The notes under the pieces: generated by a model
The model's database searches: none
Seen by the model: only the letters and a program-made list of their open reading frames with translations
Told to the model about the DNA's origin: nothing
Assembly: GCA_017303995.1 (NCBI GenBank)
Contig: JAFLBE010000029.1
Location: forward strand, 1 to 53,414
DNA length: 53,414 nucleotides
Origin: Bacteroidota bacterium
Lineage (GTDB): Bacteria > Bacteroidota > JABWAT01
Direction: 5' to 3'
Part shown: positions 42,094-49,694 of the stretch, piece after piece
Layout of the letters: every line of letters begins with the position of its first letter
How positions within the stretch are numbered: the stretch's first letter is position 1
Program-made: the position numbers and the translations under genes

Positions 42094-42544
42094 AAGATTT
42101 TTGACCAAGAATACAACAGATCCAGTTCACTGAGAAAGAAAACCACCCACAATCCGAATTTGTTTGTTTAAAGTAGGTCTCTGAGCGTGTCATCCCGAGT
42201 GATTTTTCACAATGTGAAAAATTGTATCGAGGGACGACATTCCCCGGACCTTATAGAAAGTGCCCTACTTTTATCAACTACCACCCACCTCTTATTTCCT
42301 CATATTTGTTCCCAATATTAACCGGTTCAACGTTTCGAAATCAAATTTTGGCCAAAATGACATTTTGTGGTGATTTTTTGGGGTGACCCTAAATAATCAA
42401 CTACTTATCATAACTAAATTTTGTTATACAAAATAAATATATTGTTATATGGTACATATATATTGTTTATCAATAAATATGTATTATTTTTGTCTTTGCG
42501 ACAACAATTGAAATACTAACTTAGCAGAAACTCAAAACTAAATT
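42094..42544. other. Non-coding region with REP-like element and AT-rich upstream segment
   Basis: A 451-base gap. 42188-42240 contains a REP-like unit: GTCATCCCGAG... with a 10-bp perfect stem (42202-42211 with 42213-42222) inside. From about 42360 on the DNA becomes very AT-rich (TTTTGTTATACAAAATAAATATATTG), marking the edge of the AT-rich insert. AACCACCC at 42141 resembles the element at 44872. No gene or RNA seen. Confidence 0.6.
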
Positions 42545-44011
42545 ATGAAAACACTAATTACATCCTCAGTTTTGTTACTTCTTACCTTTTGTGTAAATGC
42601 CCAAAATACCGAAAACATTTCCATAGGTAAAAAAGAAATCATTTTTTCCAGGGTATTGAATGAAAATAGAAAAATTTGGATTTATACTCCAAACTTAACT
42701 TCTCAAAGTGTAAGTCCTGAAAAGCGATACCCTGTCGTGTATTTATTGGATGGTGATGCCCATTTCTTTTCAACTGTCGGTATTATTCAACAACTTAGTC
42801 AAGCCAACGGTAATGGTGTTTTACCCGAAATGATTGTGGTTGCCATAGAAAACACAAACAGATTTAGGGATTTTGTTCCATCTGATGATTTGAACAAAAC
42901 AAACCCATTTATAGACTTTTTAACGTCTGAATTAATACCGCACATAGACAAGACTTACAGCACTTCACCTTACAAATTGTTAGTTGGGCATTCATTAGGT
43001 GGACTCACCGCAATTGATGTTCTCACTAACTTCCCCCAATTATTTAATGCCTGCATTGCCATAGACCCAAGTATGTGGTACAATAACGAAAAGTTTTTGA
43101 ACAATACCATTGATAAATTGCCCAAGCAAAATATGAATGGTAAAAGGTTATTTGTTGGAACAGCAAATACAATGCCCAGGGGAATGACACTTTCACAGGT
43201 TAAAAACGACAATTCATTTGAAACACAACATATCCGTTCAATATTCAAGTTAGATGAATTCTTGAAAGAAAATACCAATGGTTTGCTCTATGCACAAAAA
43301 TATTATGAGACAGATGGACATAATACAATACCCCTTTTAAGTGAGTATGATGGGTTACGTTTTATTTTTGACTATTTTCATTTAGATGCAACCGAAAATG
43401 ATTTTGCTGATTCAACTGCGTTCATTGCTTCAAAAATAAAAACCCATTATGCAAATGTGTCAGATAAAATGGGCTACAAAAATTCAGCACCAGAAGCACT
43501 TATTAACTATTTTGCATTCGATGCTTTGGGTAATAATCAATTCAATAAAGCACAAGCGTTATTTGAACTTAACATCGAAAGTTATCCTGAAAGCAGTACT
43601 GTTTATGAGTCGTATGCTGCTTATTTTTTGGCAAAAAAGGATACAATCAATACCATTTCAAATTATAACAATGCATTACAGATTGAAAATAAAGCAGAGA
43701 CTCAACTAAAGTTAAACGCTTTACTTACTAAAGAAACATCAAACCCTGTAACTGTTGATTTACAAAAATATGTTGGCGTTTATGTTTTGGAAACCTATAA
43801 CATTTCCATAATTTTAGAAATTCGTGATGCTAAATTTTGGGCAATAGCTCCAGAACAAGATGATAGCGAATTACAGATGCTGTCTGAAAACGTTTTCACT
43901 GTAAAAGGAAACAATGGCATTACAGTTACATTTCAAATGGATGGAGACAAGCCAAAAGCATTTACTTCGGTTCAACCCAATGGGACTTTTCAAGCAGTAT
44001 TTAGAAAATAA
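42545..44011 (+). CDS. Exported alpha/beta-hydrolase esterase (Fes/esterase D-like)
   Basis: A 488-residue exported protein with a signal peptide (cleaved near CVNAQ-N). The esterase domain (PF00756-like, about 25-290) has RYPVVYLLDGDAHFF, nucleophile elbow VGHSLGG, and the His in YETDGHNTIP. A TPR-like helical stretch (about 315-400) and a beta-rich C-terminal domain (YVGVYVLETYNISI) follow. Relatives hydrolyse siderophore or other esters, or are beta-lactamase-region proteins. The gene lacks a Shine-Dalgarno sequence and is markedly AT-rich, unlike neighbours outside 42.4-44.85 kb, which suggests transfer from a true Bacteroidetes host. Confidence 0.85.
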   Translation: MKTLITSSVLLLLTFCVNAQNTENISIGKKEIIFSRVLNENRKIWIYTPNLTSQSVSPEKRYPVVYLLDGDAHFFSTVGIIQQLSQANGNGVLPEMIVVAIENTNRFRDFVPSDDLNKTNPFIDFLTSELIPHIDKTYSTSPYKLLVGHSLGGLTAIDVLTNFPQLFNACIAIDPSMWYNNEKFLNNTIDKLPKQNMNGKRLFVGTANTMPRGMTLSQVKNDNSFETQHIRSIFKLDEFLKENTNGLLYAQKYYETDGHNTIPLLSEYDGLRFIFDYFHLDATENDFADSTAFIASKIKTHYANVSDKMGYKNSAPEALINYFAFDALGNNQFNKAQALFELNIESYPESSTVYESYAAYFLAKKDTINTISNYNNALQIENKAETQLKLNALLTKETSNPVTVDLQKYVGVYVLETYNISIILEIRDAKFWAIAPEQDDSELQMLSENVFTVKGNNGITVTFQMDGDKPKAFTSVQPNGTFQAVFRK

Positions 44012-44081
44012 GTTGTCAAAATAGAAATCAAGAAAGTTAAATTGGACGTCTCTTAATCTACAAATTTAAAGGTTAACAATA

Positions 44082-44618
44082 ATGGCAAAAAACAACAACT
44101 TCGTATTTATAGCCTTAAGTATAGTAGCATGGATAATCTTCGTTGGCTTGTGCGTCGAAGCCGGCGGATTGGTTGTCAATTTTGTATTCGCCCTCTACAA
44201 ACCTGAATTTGTCCAAAACTTATATCAAAAATTGGACTTAAGTGAAATGTATTCGATTAGCAAATGGGCTTTTTTCAGTATGTACAGTTTTATATTGGTT
44301 ATTGCCATTTTGAAAGCGTACTTATTTTATGTAGTCAGCATGCTGGTAACCACGCTTGATTTGTCAAAACCATTCAACAGTTTTGTATCAAAACAAATTA
44401 CACAAATCAGTTACTTCACATTATCCATCGGGCTTTTAAGTTACCTGGCCCAACAAACTGCAGAAAACTTACAGAATCGGGGATATGAAATCGACCATCT
44501 AAATCAGTTTTGGGTAGACAGTCAAGCTTTTATTTTGATGGCTGCAATAGTATATGTTATTGCAACTATATTCAAAAAGGGACTTGAGATTCAAAATGAA
44601 AACGATTTGACGGTATAA
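44082..44618 (+). CDS. DUF2975-family membrane protein
   Basis: A 178-residue protein with four membrane helices (ALSIVAWIIFVGLCV, WAFFSMYSFILVIAIL, ISYFTLSIGLLSYLA, AFILMAAIVYVIATIF) and the closing FKKGLEIQNENDLTV, which is the hallmark end of DUF2975 proteins. Three bases upstream of an XRE regulator, an almost invariant partner for this family. Function not established; the pair is often found in Bacteroidetes and Firmicutes. Confidence 0.85.
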   Translation: MAKNNNFVFIALSIVAWIIFVGLCVEAGGLVVNFVFALYKPEFVQNLYQKLDLSEMYSISKWAFFSMYSFILVIAILKAYLFYVVSMLVTTLDLSKPFNSFVSKQITQISYFTLSIGLLSYLAQQTAENLQNRGYEIDHLNQFWVDSQAFILMAAIVYVIATIFKKGLEIQNENDLTV

Positions 44619-44621
44619 GCT

Positions 44622-44837
44622 ATGCCAATTATTGTAAACCTGGATGTCATGATGGCAAAGCGAAAAATGTCGCTTAATGAGCTATCAGAAAAAGTTGACC
44701 TAACACATTCTAACCTTTCCATCTTAAAAACTGGAAAAGCAAAAGCAATACGCTTCAGCACTTTAGAAGCTATTTGTAAGGCACTAAACTGTCAGCCATC
44801 TGATATTCTTGAATATGTAGAAGAACCTCAAAAGTAA
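44622..44837 (+). CDS. XRE-family transcriptional regulator (YozG-like)
   Basis: A 71-residue single-domain helix-turn-helix protein: MPIIVNLDVMMAKRKMSLNELSEKVDLTHSNLSILKTGKAKAI is the YozG-like pattern (key residues LSEKV and NLSILKTGK), ending in CKALNCQPSDILEYV. It is almost fused to the DUF2975 gene (3-base gap) and probably regulates that operon. Confidence 0.9.
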   Translation: MPIIVNLDVMMAKRKMSLNELSEKVDLTHSNLSILKTGKAKAIRFSTLEAICKALNCQPSDILEYVEEPQK

Positions 44838-44883
44838 TTTTACGTTATTGTTGAGGTTCTCAGACCAAGAAAACCACCCCCAA

Positions 44884-44906
44884 CCCCTCCTTTGAAAAAG
44901 GAGGGG
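44884..44906. repeat. GC-rich palindrome of a REP-like family
   Basis: CCCCTCCTTT pairs perfectly with AAAGGAGGGG across GAA, preceded by AAACCACCCCCAA and followed by AGTTTAATTTCTTT. The sequence matches a common interspersed repeat type; it can also act as terminator of the XRE gene (plus) because of the trailing T-rich segment. Confidence 0.65.
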
Positions 44907-44985
44907 AGTTTAATTTCTTTATCCCCGAAAGAGTTCAGGGTCTCCGCTTTGCTCGACTTCCCCTCTTACCACTTATAACTGATTT

Positions 44986-45996
44986 CTACCGGTCTCTGAC
45001 CAACCGAATCGAGTACCCCGTTTTTTTATCGTTTGCACCCATCGTGACAATTCCGTTTTGATAGTTCATGGAATAAACAGCGGCGGTACCGGTTATCTGG
45101 TCTGAGTTCGTCCACCAATGCCCTTTTTCATTCATTTCAAAGAATGTTCCGTTAAAACCTCTGTAACCACCGGGCAATCCTTTAAAACCGTAAGTATCAG
45201 TTCCTGCATGGCCTGCCCGCCAACCAGAAACAGATTTGAGTTTTAATCCGGCAACAGTATCACCACCGGCAAAGGTAATCAGTTTCGACCAGTCTGAAGA
45301 AGTCGGAATTCTCCATCCACCAGAAACTGGTGCAAGTTTTCCTGAATTAATAGCTTTCCAGTTGTACAGATTTCCATAGGTAGCAACATTGCTTTCAAGG
45401 TTGTTGTAAACACAATAAGCCCCGGAGGAAGCAGAACTCCACTGAACATTATCTGTTAGTTTGGTAATGGGCAAACCATCGTTGTAATTTGTGGCTCTGA
45501 AATTCTCAATAGTCCATTCCTGATTCCCTATAATCACAGTGTGGTAAACATTTCCATTCACATCATTTACCGTTCCCGGCAGTTTAACTGTTGTTTCCCA
45601 TTTCGGGGCATTGGTCACCTTTTTAATAATAGCAGTCGTAATTTCAGACCCGGTCTCAGTGCGGGTACTAACAGATTTGATGGTATTATCATCAACAAAT
45701 TCAATGGTACCTTTTGATGTTGTCACTTCCTGAATGGTTACCAAAAGGGAATCTCCTTTTAGCAGATACGTTCCAGAAAACCGGGCGGTATCTGTTTTCT
45801 CAATGTATAGTACATGATAAACGCCATTTTCCCTGAAATACATGAAATTGTCAAACTCAGGTGCTTCGCCATTTACTGAAAATACTTTCCAATCTCCCAA
45901 CAAGCGTTCCAGGTTTTCTTTTTTATCCTCTTCTTTGTCGCATCCAATCAAACCCAATAAACCAAAGCAAGTAATGAAAACAAGCCAATTCTTCAT
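44986..45996 (-). CDS. FISUMP-domain lipoprotein
   Basis: A 336-residue lipoprotein (signal ends LLGLIGC, Cys at 18). The start at 45996 has GAGG upstream and is preferred to 46008. Residues about 25-130 form a lipocalin-like domain (LLGDWKVFSVNGE). The rest is the FISUMP domain: GNVYHTVIIGNQEWTIENF, YGNLYNWKAI, GWRIPTSSDWSKL, GYSIRLVRDR. FISUMP proteins are abundant surface lipoproteins in Fibrobacter and Bacteroidota; function unknown. Confidence 0.88.
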   Translation of the reverse strand: MKNWLVFITCFGLLGLIGCDKEEDKKENLERLLGDWKVFSVNGEAPEFDNFMYFRENGVYHVLYIEKTDTARFSGTYLLKGDSLLVTIQEVTTSKGTIEFVDDNTIKSVSTRTETGSEITTAIIKKVTNAPKWETTVKLPGTVNDVNGNVYHTVIIGNQEWTIENFRATNYNDGLPITKLTDNVQWSSASSGAYCVYNNLESNVATYGNLYNWKAINSGKLAPVSGGWRIPTSSDWSKLITFAGGDTVAGLKLKSVSGWRAGHAGTDTYGFKGLPGGYRGFNGTFFEMNEKGHWWTNSDQITGTAAVYSMNYQNGIVTMGANDKKTGYSIRLVRDR

Positions 45997-46008
45997 GGTA
46001 AACCTCAT

Positions 46009-46431
46009 TTTGATTTGGAAATCTCACACTTTCCTAATTTAATACAATTTCAAACACCATAATGTGATATAAATGTCTTTTATTCATTTTTAACTTTCGA
46101 TGGGATTTTACCTAAGAGATAAAATTCGTTTACCACAGATATAAACATCGTTTTACCACAGAGTTACACGGAGTTTTTCACGGAGGAAATCAAGAGTTTT
46201 TTAATTTTTTAAAAATAAAAAAATCTTTTCATTCAATTGCGTACTCTGGATTCAGATTTGCGACTTAGCGTTTAAGGCATTTCTCTGTGAAACTCTACAG
46301 GTTTTAAACTCTGCTACCTCTGTGGTTAAAGCATTTCCCCCATTATTTTACACTAATTTAAAACCTGCGTTGCAACTTAAACACCACCTCTGCCGTATGT
46401 TCGCTCTTTCTAAATTCTTGAGGAGATGTTC
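46009..46431. other. Intergenic region with inverted CACAGAG-type arrays
   Basis: A 423-base gap between divergent genes. 46132-46195 holds ACCACAGA...ACCACAGAGTTACACGGAG...CACGGAGG units; 46279-46333 holds inverted units (CTCTGTGAAACTCT, CTCTGCTACCTCTGTGGT). The spacer is AT-rich. No ORF seen; promoters for both genes must lie here but I cannot place them. Same architecture as 39389-39584. Confidence 0.75.
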
Positions 46432-48450
46432 ATGCGCAAAACACACCTGCTGCTTGCCGGACTGGCTTTATTAACTGCCCTTCCTGCTTCAGCCCAACTT
46501 AAATCAGGTATTGATAAATCCAATTTTGATACTTCCGTTCGCCCGCAGGATGATTTTTACCGATATGTGAACGGCAGCTGGCTCAACAAAACACAAATCC
46601 CGGCAGATAAATCAAATTACGGTTCATTTTCTGCACTTGCCGATCAGGCAGAACGTGATCTCAGAGCTATAATTGAAGAATCAGCTTCCGCAAAATCAAA
46701 TAAAAAAGGGACTGAACCTCAGCTTGTCGGTGATTTGTACACAAGTTTCATGGATACCGTTTCAATTGAAAAAGCCGGAATCAAGCCTCTTAAAAACGAG
46801 ATTTCCAAAATAAAAGCTCTGAAATCCTCAAAAGATCTCACCAAACTTTTCGCATCGTTATATAAATCAGGTGTTCAGATTCCGGTTTCTTTTTATGTCG
46901 GACAGGATGAGAAGAACCCTGAAGTTTACATTCCTTACGTCAATCAAAGCGGACTTGGGCTGCCAGACCGGGATTATTATTTCAAAAAGGAAGATAAATT
47001 TGTTGGATACCGGAATGCTTACGTCGTGTATCTCGAAAAATTGCTAACCTTAGCCGGTGAAAAAAATGCAAAATCAGCTGCTGAAAAAGTCCTTGCCATT
47101 GAAACCGATCTTGCTGACTATCACTGGACCCGGGTTCAAAACCGTGACCGTGAAAAAACTTACAATAAATACACCATTGACCAGTTAAATACTGCTACGC
47201 CAGCTTTCGACTGGAAGGTTTTTGCAAAAGAATCTGGTGTTTCCATCCCAACCGATTATGTAGTAAGTCAGCCTTCCTATTTAGAAGGAATGAACAAAGT
47301 TTTGGCGAAATATCCGGTTGAAGACTGGAAAACCTATCTCACAGTAAAAGTTGTTCGTGATTATGCAGAATATCTGAGCTCCCCTTTTGTTGAAGCAAAC
47401 TTCGAATTTTACAGCAAAACGCTTCGCGGTGTTCAGCAAATGCAGCCCAGATGGAAACGTGGTGTTACCCTGATTGATCAAAATCTCGGTGAAGCGGCCG
47501 GTAAAGTCTATGTATCGAAACACTTCAAGCCAGAAGCAAAAAAACGGATGATGGATCTGGTCAACAACCTGAAAGCTGCCATGAAAATCCGCATCGAAAA
47601 GCTGGACTGGATGAGTGAAGAAACCAAAGTTCAGGCGATGGATAAACTTGCCAACTTTACCACCAAAATTGGATATCCTGATAAATGGAAAGAGTACAAC
47701 AATCTTGAAATCAAAAAAGGTGATCTGGTTGGAAATGTAATGCGGTCAACCGAATTCCAGTTTAAAGAAAATGTTGAAAAATTAGGTAAACCTATCGATA
47801 AATCTGAATGGTTTATGACACCACAAACCGTGAATGCATACTACAATCCGGTAGCCAATGAAATCGTATTTCCTGCTGCAATTCTTCAGCCACCTTTCTT
47901 TGATCTTGAAGCTGATGATGCCGTCAATTATGGTGCTATTGGTGCAGTTATCGGACATGAAATCAGCCACGGTTTTGATGATCAGGGCCGTTTATCTGAC
48001 GGAAAAGGTGTTCTTCGTGACTGGTGGACTGAAAAAGATGCCGATGAGTACAACAAACGTGCAGATATGTTGGTTGCCCAATATGACCAATTCTCACCCA
48101 TAGATACCATGAAAATCAATGGCCGGTTTACCCTTGGTGAAAACATTGGTGATCTTGCCGGACTTACAGTTTCTCACACAGCTTATCAGATTTCTTTGAA
48201 TGGAAAAGATGCTGCTGTAATTGATGGTTTTACCGGTGATCAACGGTTTTATTTGGGTTGGGCACAAATCTGGAGAAGAAAATATCGTGACGATGAACTC
48301 AGAAACCGCATTATGACCGATCCGCACTCACCCAGCGAATATCGTTGTAATGGTATCGTTGCTAACCTCGAAAATTTCTACAAAGCGTTTGATGTCAAAG
48401 AAACCGATAAGCTCTATCGGGGTGCTGACATCAGAGTGAAAATCTGGTAA
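46432..48450 (+). CDS. M13-family zinc metallopeptidase (PepO/neprilysin-like)
   Basis: A 672-residue exported endopeptidase. The start at 46432 is chosen because AGGAG abuts the ATG at 46426 directly but lies at proper distance from the second ATG. Signal peptide cleaved near ASAQ-L. The zinc site is HEISH (509-513) and ENIGD (Glu570, Asp574). N-terminal M13_N domain begins SVRPQDDFYRYVNGSW. VNAYYNP and the C-terminal CNGIVANLENFYKAFDV and KIW are conserved family features. It degrades peptides in the periplasm or outside. Confidence 0.96.
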   Translation: MRKTHLLLAGLALLTALPASAQLKSGIDKSNFDTSVRPQDDFYRYVNGSWLNKTQIPADKSNYGSFSALADQAERDLRAIIEESASAKSNKKGTEPQLVGDLYTSFMDTVSIEKAGIKPLKNEISKIKALKSSKDLTKLFASLYKSGVQIPVSFYVGQDEKNPEVYIPYVNQSGLGLPDRDYYFKKEDKFVGYRNAYVVYLEKLLTLAGEKNAKSAAEKVLAIETDLADYHWTRVQNRDREKTYNKYTIDQLNTATPAFDWKVFAKESGVSIPTDYVVSQPSYLEGMNKVLAKYPVEDWKTYLTVKVVRDYAEYLSSPFVEANFEFYSKTLRGVQQMQPRWKRGVTLIDQNLGEAAGKVYVSKHFKPEAKKRMMDLVNNLKAAMKIRIEKLDWMSEETKVQAMDKLANFTTKIGYPDKWKEYNNLEIKKGDLVGNVMRSTEFQFKENVEKLGKPIDKSEWFMTPQTVNAYYNPVANEIVFPAAILQPPFFDLEADDAVNYGAIGAVIGHEISHGFDDQGRLSDGKGVLRDWWTEKDADEYNKRADMLVAQYDQFSPIDTMKINGRFTLGENIGDLAGLTVSHTAYQISLNGKDAAVIDGFTGDQRFYLGWAQIWRRKYRDDELRNRIMTDPHSPSEYRCNGIVANLENFYKAFDVKETDKLYRGADIRVKIW

Positions 48451-48464
48451 ATTGCTTTTTAAAA

Positions 48465-48552
48465 GATGTCATCCCGGCCAACGCGCGCCGGGATCCATCC
48501 CAAAACCCAGAATGAGTGACATAATTCCTTCTTAAAACACCTCAAATAATTG
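48465..48552. repeat. REP-like palindrome followed by a 52-bp-type element
   Basis: GTCATCCCGGCCAACGCG...CCGGGAT (48469-48493) then CCCAAAACCCAGAATGAGTGACATAATT (shown in parts: ACCCAGAATGAGTGACAT at 48505-48522), the same element as the tandem array at 49374-49575. It lies 15 bases after the M13 gene. Confidence 0.7.
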
Positions 48553-48642
48553 TAATTCACTCTTTCCTTTTTCTATTTTTATTAAAGCCGTATCTTTAAA
48601 AATATAATTTTTTATATAAGTTAATTTTGGATTTTTTCAGCT

Positions 48643-48879
48643 ATGCCAACAATTCTTAGAATTCATGGTTTTAGGTTCTTCTTTTTTAGCAATGAAGGAA
48701 GTGAACCTGCACACATCCATGTTGAACAAGCTGAAAGGTATGCCAAGTTCTGGCTGAACCCTGTTCAGGTAGCAGAATCAAACGGATTCAGAAGCAGTGA
48801 AATTTCGGAACTTCGTCTGCTTGTCGAAGAAAACAGAATCTATTTCGGGGAGAAATGGAATGAGTACTTTACAAATTAA
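48643..48879 (+). CDS. DUF4160 protein
   Basis: A 78-residue protein with the full DUF4160 pattern: MPTILRIHGFRFFFFSNEGSEPAHIHV, AKFWLNPVQVAES, and a C-terminal ENRIYFGEKWNEYF. It overlaps the DUF2442 gene by 20 bases. DUF4160-DUF2442 gene pairs recur across bacteria and have the size and layout of a toxin-antitoxin module; that role is inferred. Confidence 0.88.
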   Translation: MPTILRIHGFRFFFFSNEGSEPAHIHVEQAERYAKFWLNPVQVAESNGFRSSEISELRLLVEENRIYFGEKWNEYFTN

Positions 48880-49102
48880 GTTTGAAAGCAGGGTTGTCGA
48901 CCTTTCTTTTTCAAATGATGCGTTGAAGCTTATTTTGGCAGATGGTCGTGAAATATCAGCTCCGCTAGAATGGTTTCCTCGACTGAGGGATGCTGATGCT
49001 AAAGCAAGAAATAATTGGCGTTTGATCGGCAAAGGTATCGGCATTCATTGGGAGGAAATTGATGAGGATATCTCAGTAAGAAGCCTTCTTGTGAATAGTT
49101 AA
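48860..49102 (+). CDS. DUF2442 protein
   Basis: An 80-residue protein. The ATG at 48860 (GGGGAG about 8 bases upstream) gives the usual family length. It has VVDLSFSNDALKLILADGREISAPLEWFPRL and the IHWEEIDEDISVRSLL ending of DUF2442. It is co-translated with DUF4160. Candidate antitoxin-like partner; no DNA-binding helix-turn-helix is evident. Confidence 0.88.
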   Translation: MSTLQIKFESRVVDLSFSNDALKLILADGREISAPLEWFPRLRDADAKARNNWRLIGKGIGIHWEEIDEDISVRSLLVNS

Positions 49103-49123
49103 AGCAAATATCTAAGATGTTTT

Positions 49124-49161
49124 GCATTGTCATCCCGGCCAACGCGCCGGGATGACAATGC
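49124..49161. repeat. REP-like palindrome, 15-bp perfect stem
   Basis: GCATTGTCATCCCGG (49124-49138) pairs with CCGGGATGACAATGC (49147-49161) around CCAACGCG. Same core as 48469-48493 and as the in-frame unit at 50270-50330. Confidence 0.85.
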
Positions 49162-49373
49162 CCCTGATTTCAGGTTCCTAAAATCCTGCAATGAATTAAA
49201 CCGAAAATTCTCAAAGTCCTCTTCACATAATGTCACCCCTTCAGGGTTTATTTGGCATTTATTGTTGATGTTCCTATAATTATGTCAGCCTTTCAGGCTT
49301 TTCTCAGTTTTCTTGCCACATTTACCATCATCAACTGCTTAATTATTTTTGATTGAAATCCATTTTTGGATAT

Positions 49374-49575
49374 TTAATCCAAAAACCCCCACGGGTTGGT
49401 ATGGTTCTAGCAATATTCAAATAAGAATTTATCCAAAATCCTGAAATGGTAACATTGTACCAGAAAAAAATAATCAAATTCCCAAAACCCAGAATGGGTG
49501 GCATGATTATAGAAATATTCAAATTAGATTTCATCCCAAACCCTGAAAGGGTGACATGATTCCCTCCTGAAATCA
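49374..49575. repeat. Tandem array of ~52-bp elements, 4 units
   Basis: Four degenerate units start near 49374, 49426, 49478 and 49528. Each has CC-AAA-CC(C)TGAAA(G)GGT(G)-like imperfect palindrome, then GACATGATT-type and ATATTCAAATTAG-type parts. Two related units lie in opposite orientation at 49226-49257 and 49273-49312. Confidence 0.75.
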
Positions 49576-49694
49576 CGCTCCGCCGTTTCATCTTTCATTA
49601 CCACGAGATCCATCCTGCCTTTGTCCGCTTTAATTCGTATTTTACCAAAAATTCTTCGTGTTCCCGTCAAGACCTTTGTGGCCATCGTGGTAAA

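Larger units (their letters stand above)
49103..49694. other. Repeat-filled intergenic region
   Basis: A 592-base gap made almost wholly of repeats: a perfect 15-bp-stem palindrome (49124-49161), two inverted CCTTTCAGG units (49226-49312), the 52-bp tandem array (49374-49575), and a CACGAAG/CACAAAG-type array (49594-49692) that runs to the next start codon. No real gene; the ORF crossing it on the minus strand is a by-product of the repeats. Confidence 0.8.

Noticed and set aside
44082-44837. DUF2975-XRE pair as toxin-antitoxin module
   Set aside because: DUF2975 is a four-helix membrane protein and the regulator is the standard YozG type; no toxin-like feature is seen.
46009-46431. tRNA or small-RNA gene in the long gap
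   Set aside because: No cloverleaf or conserved RNA features; the structure is explained by paired CACAGAG arrays.
49374-49575. CRISPR-like repeat with ~52-bp period
   Set aside because: The whole unit, not just part of it, is repeated and degenerate; there are no unique spacers.
49343-49591. 82-residue minus-strand ORF
   Set aside because: It lies wholly in the 52-bp tandem array, its protein repeats the same way, and it has no ribosome site; an effect of the repeat.
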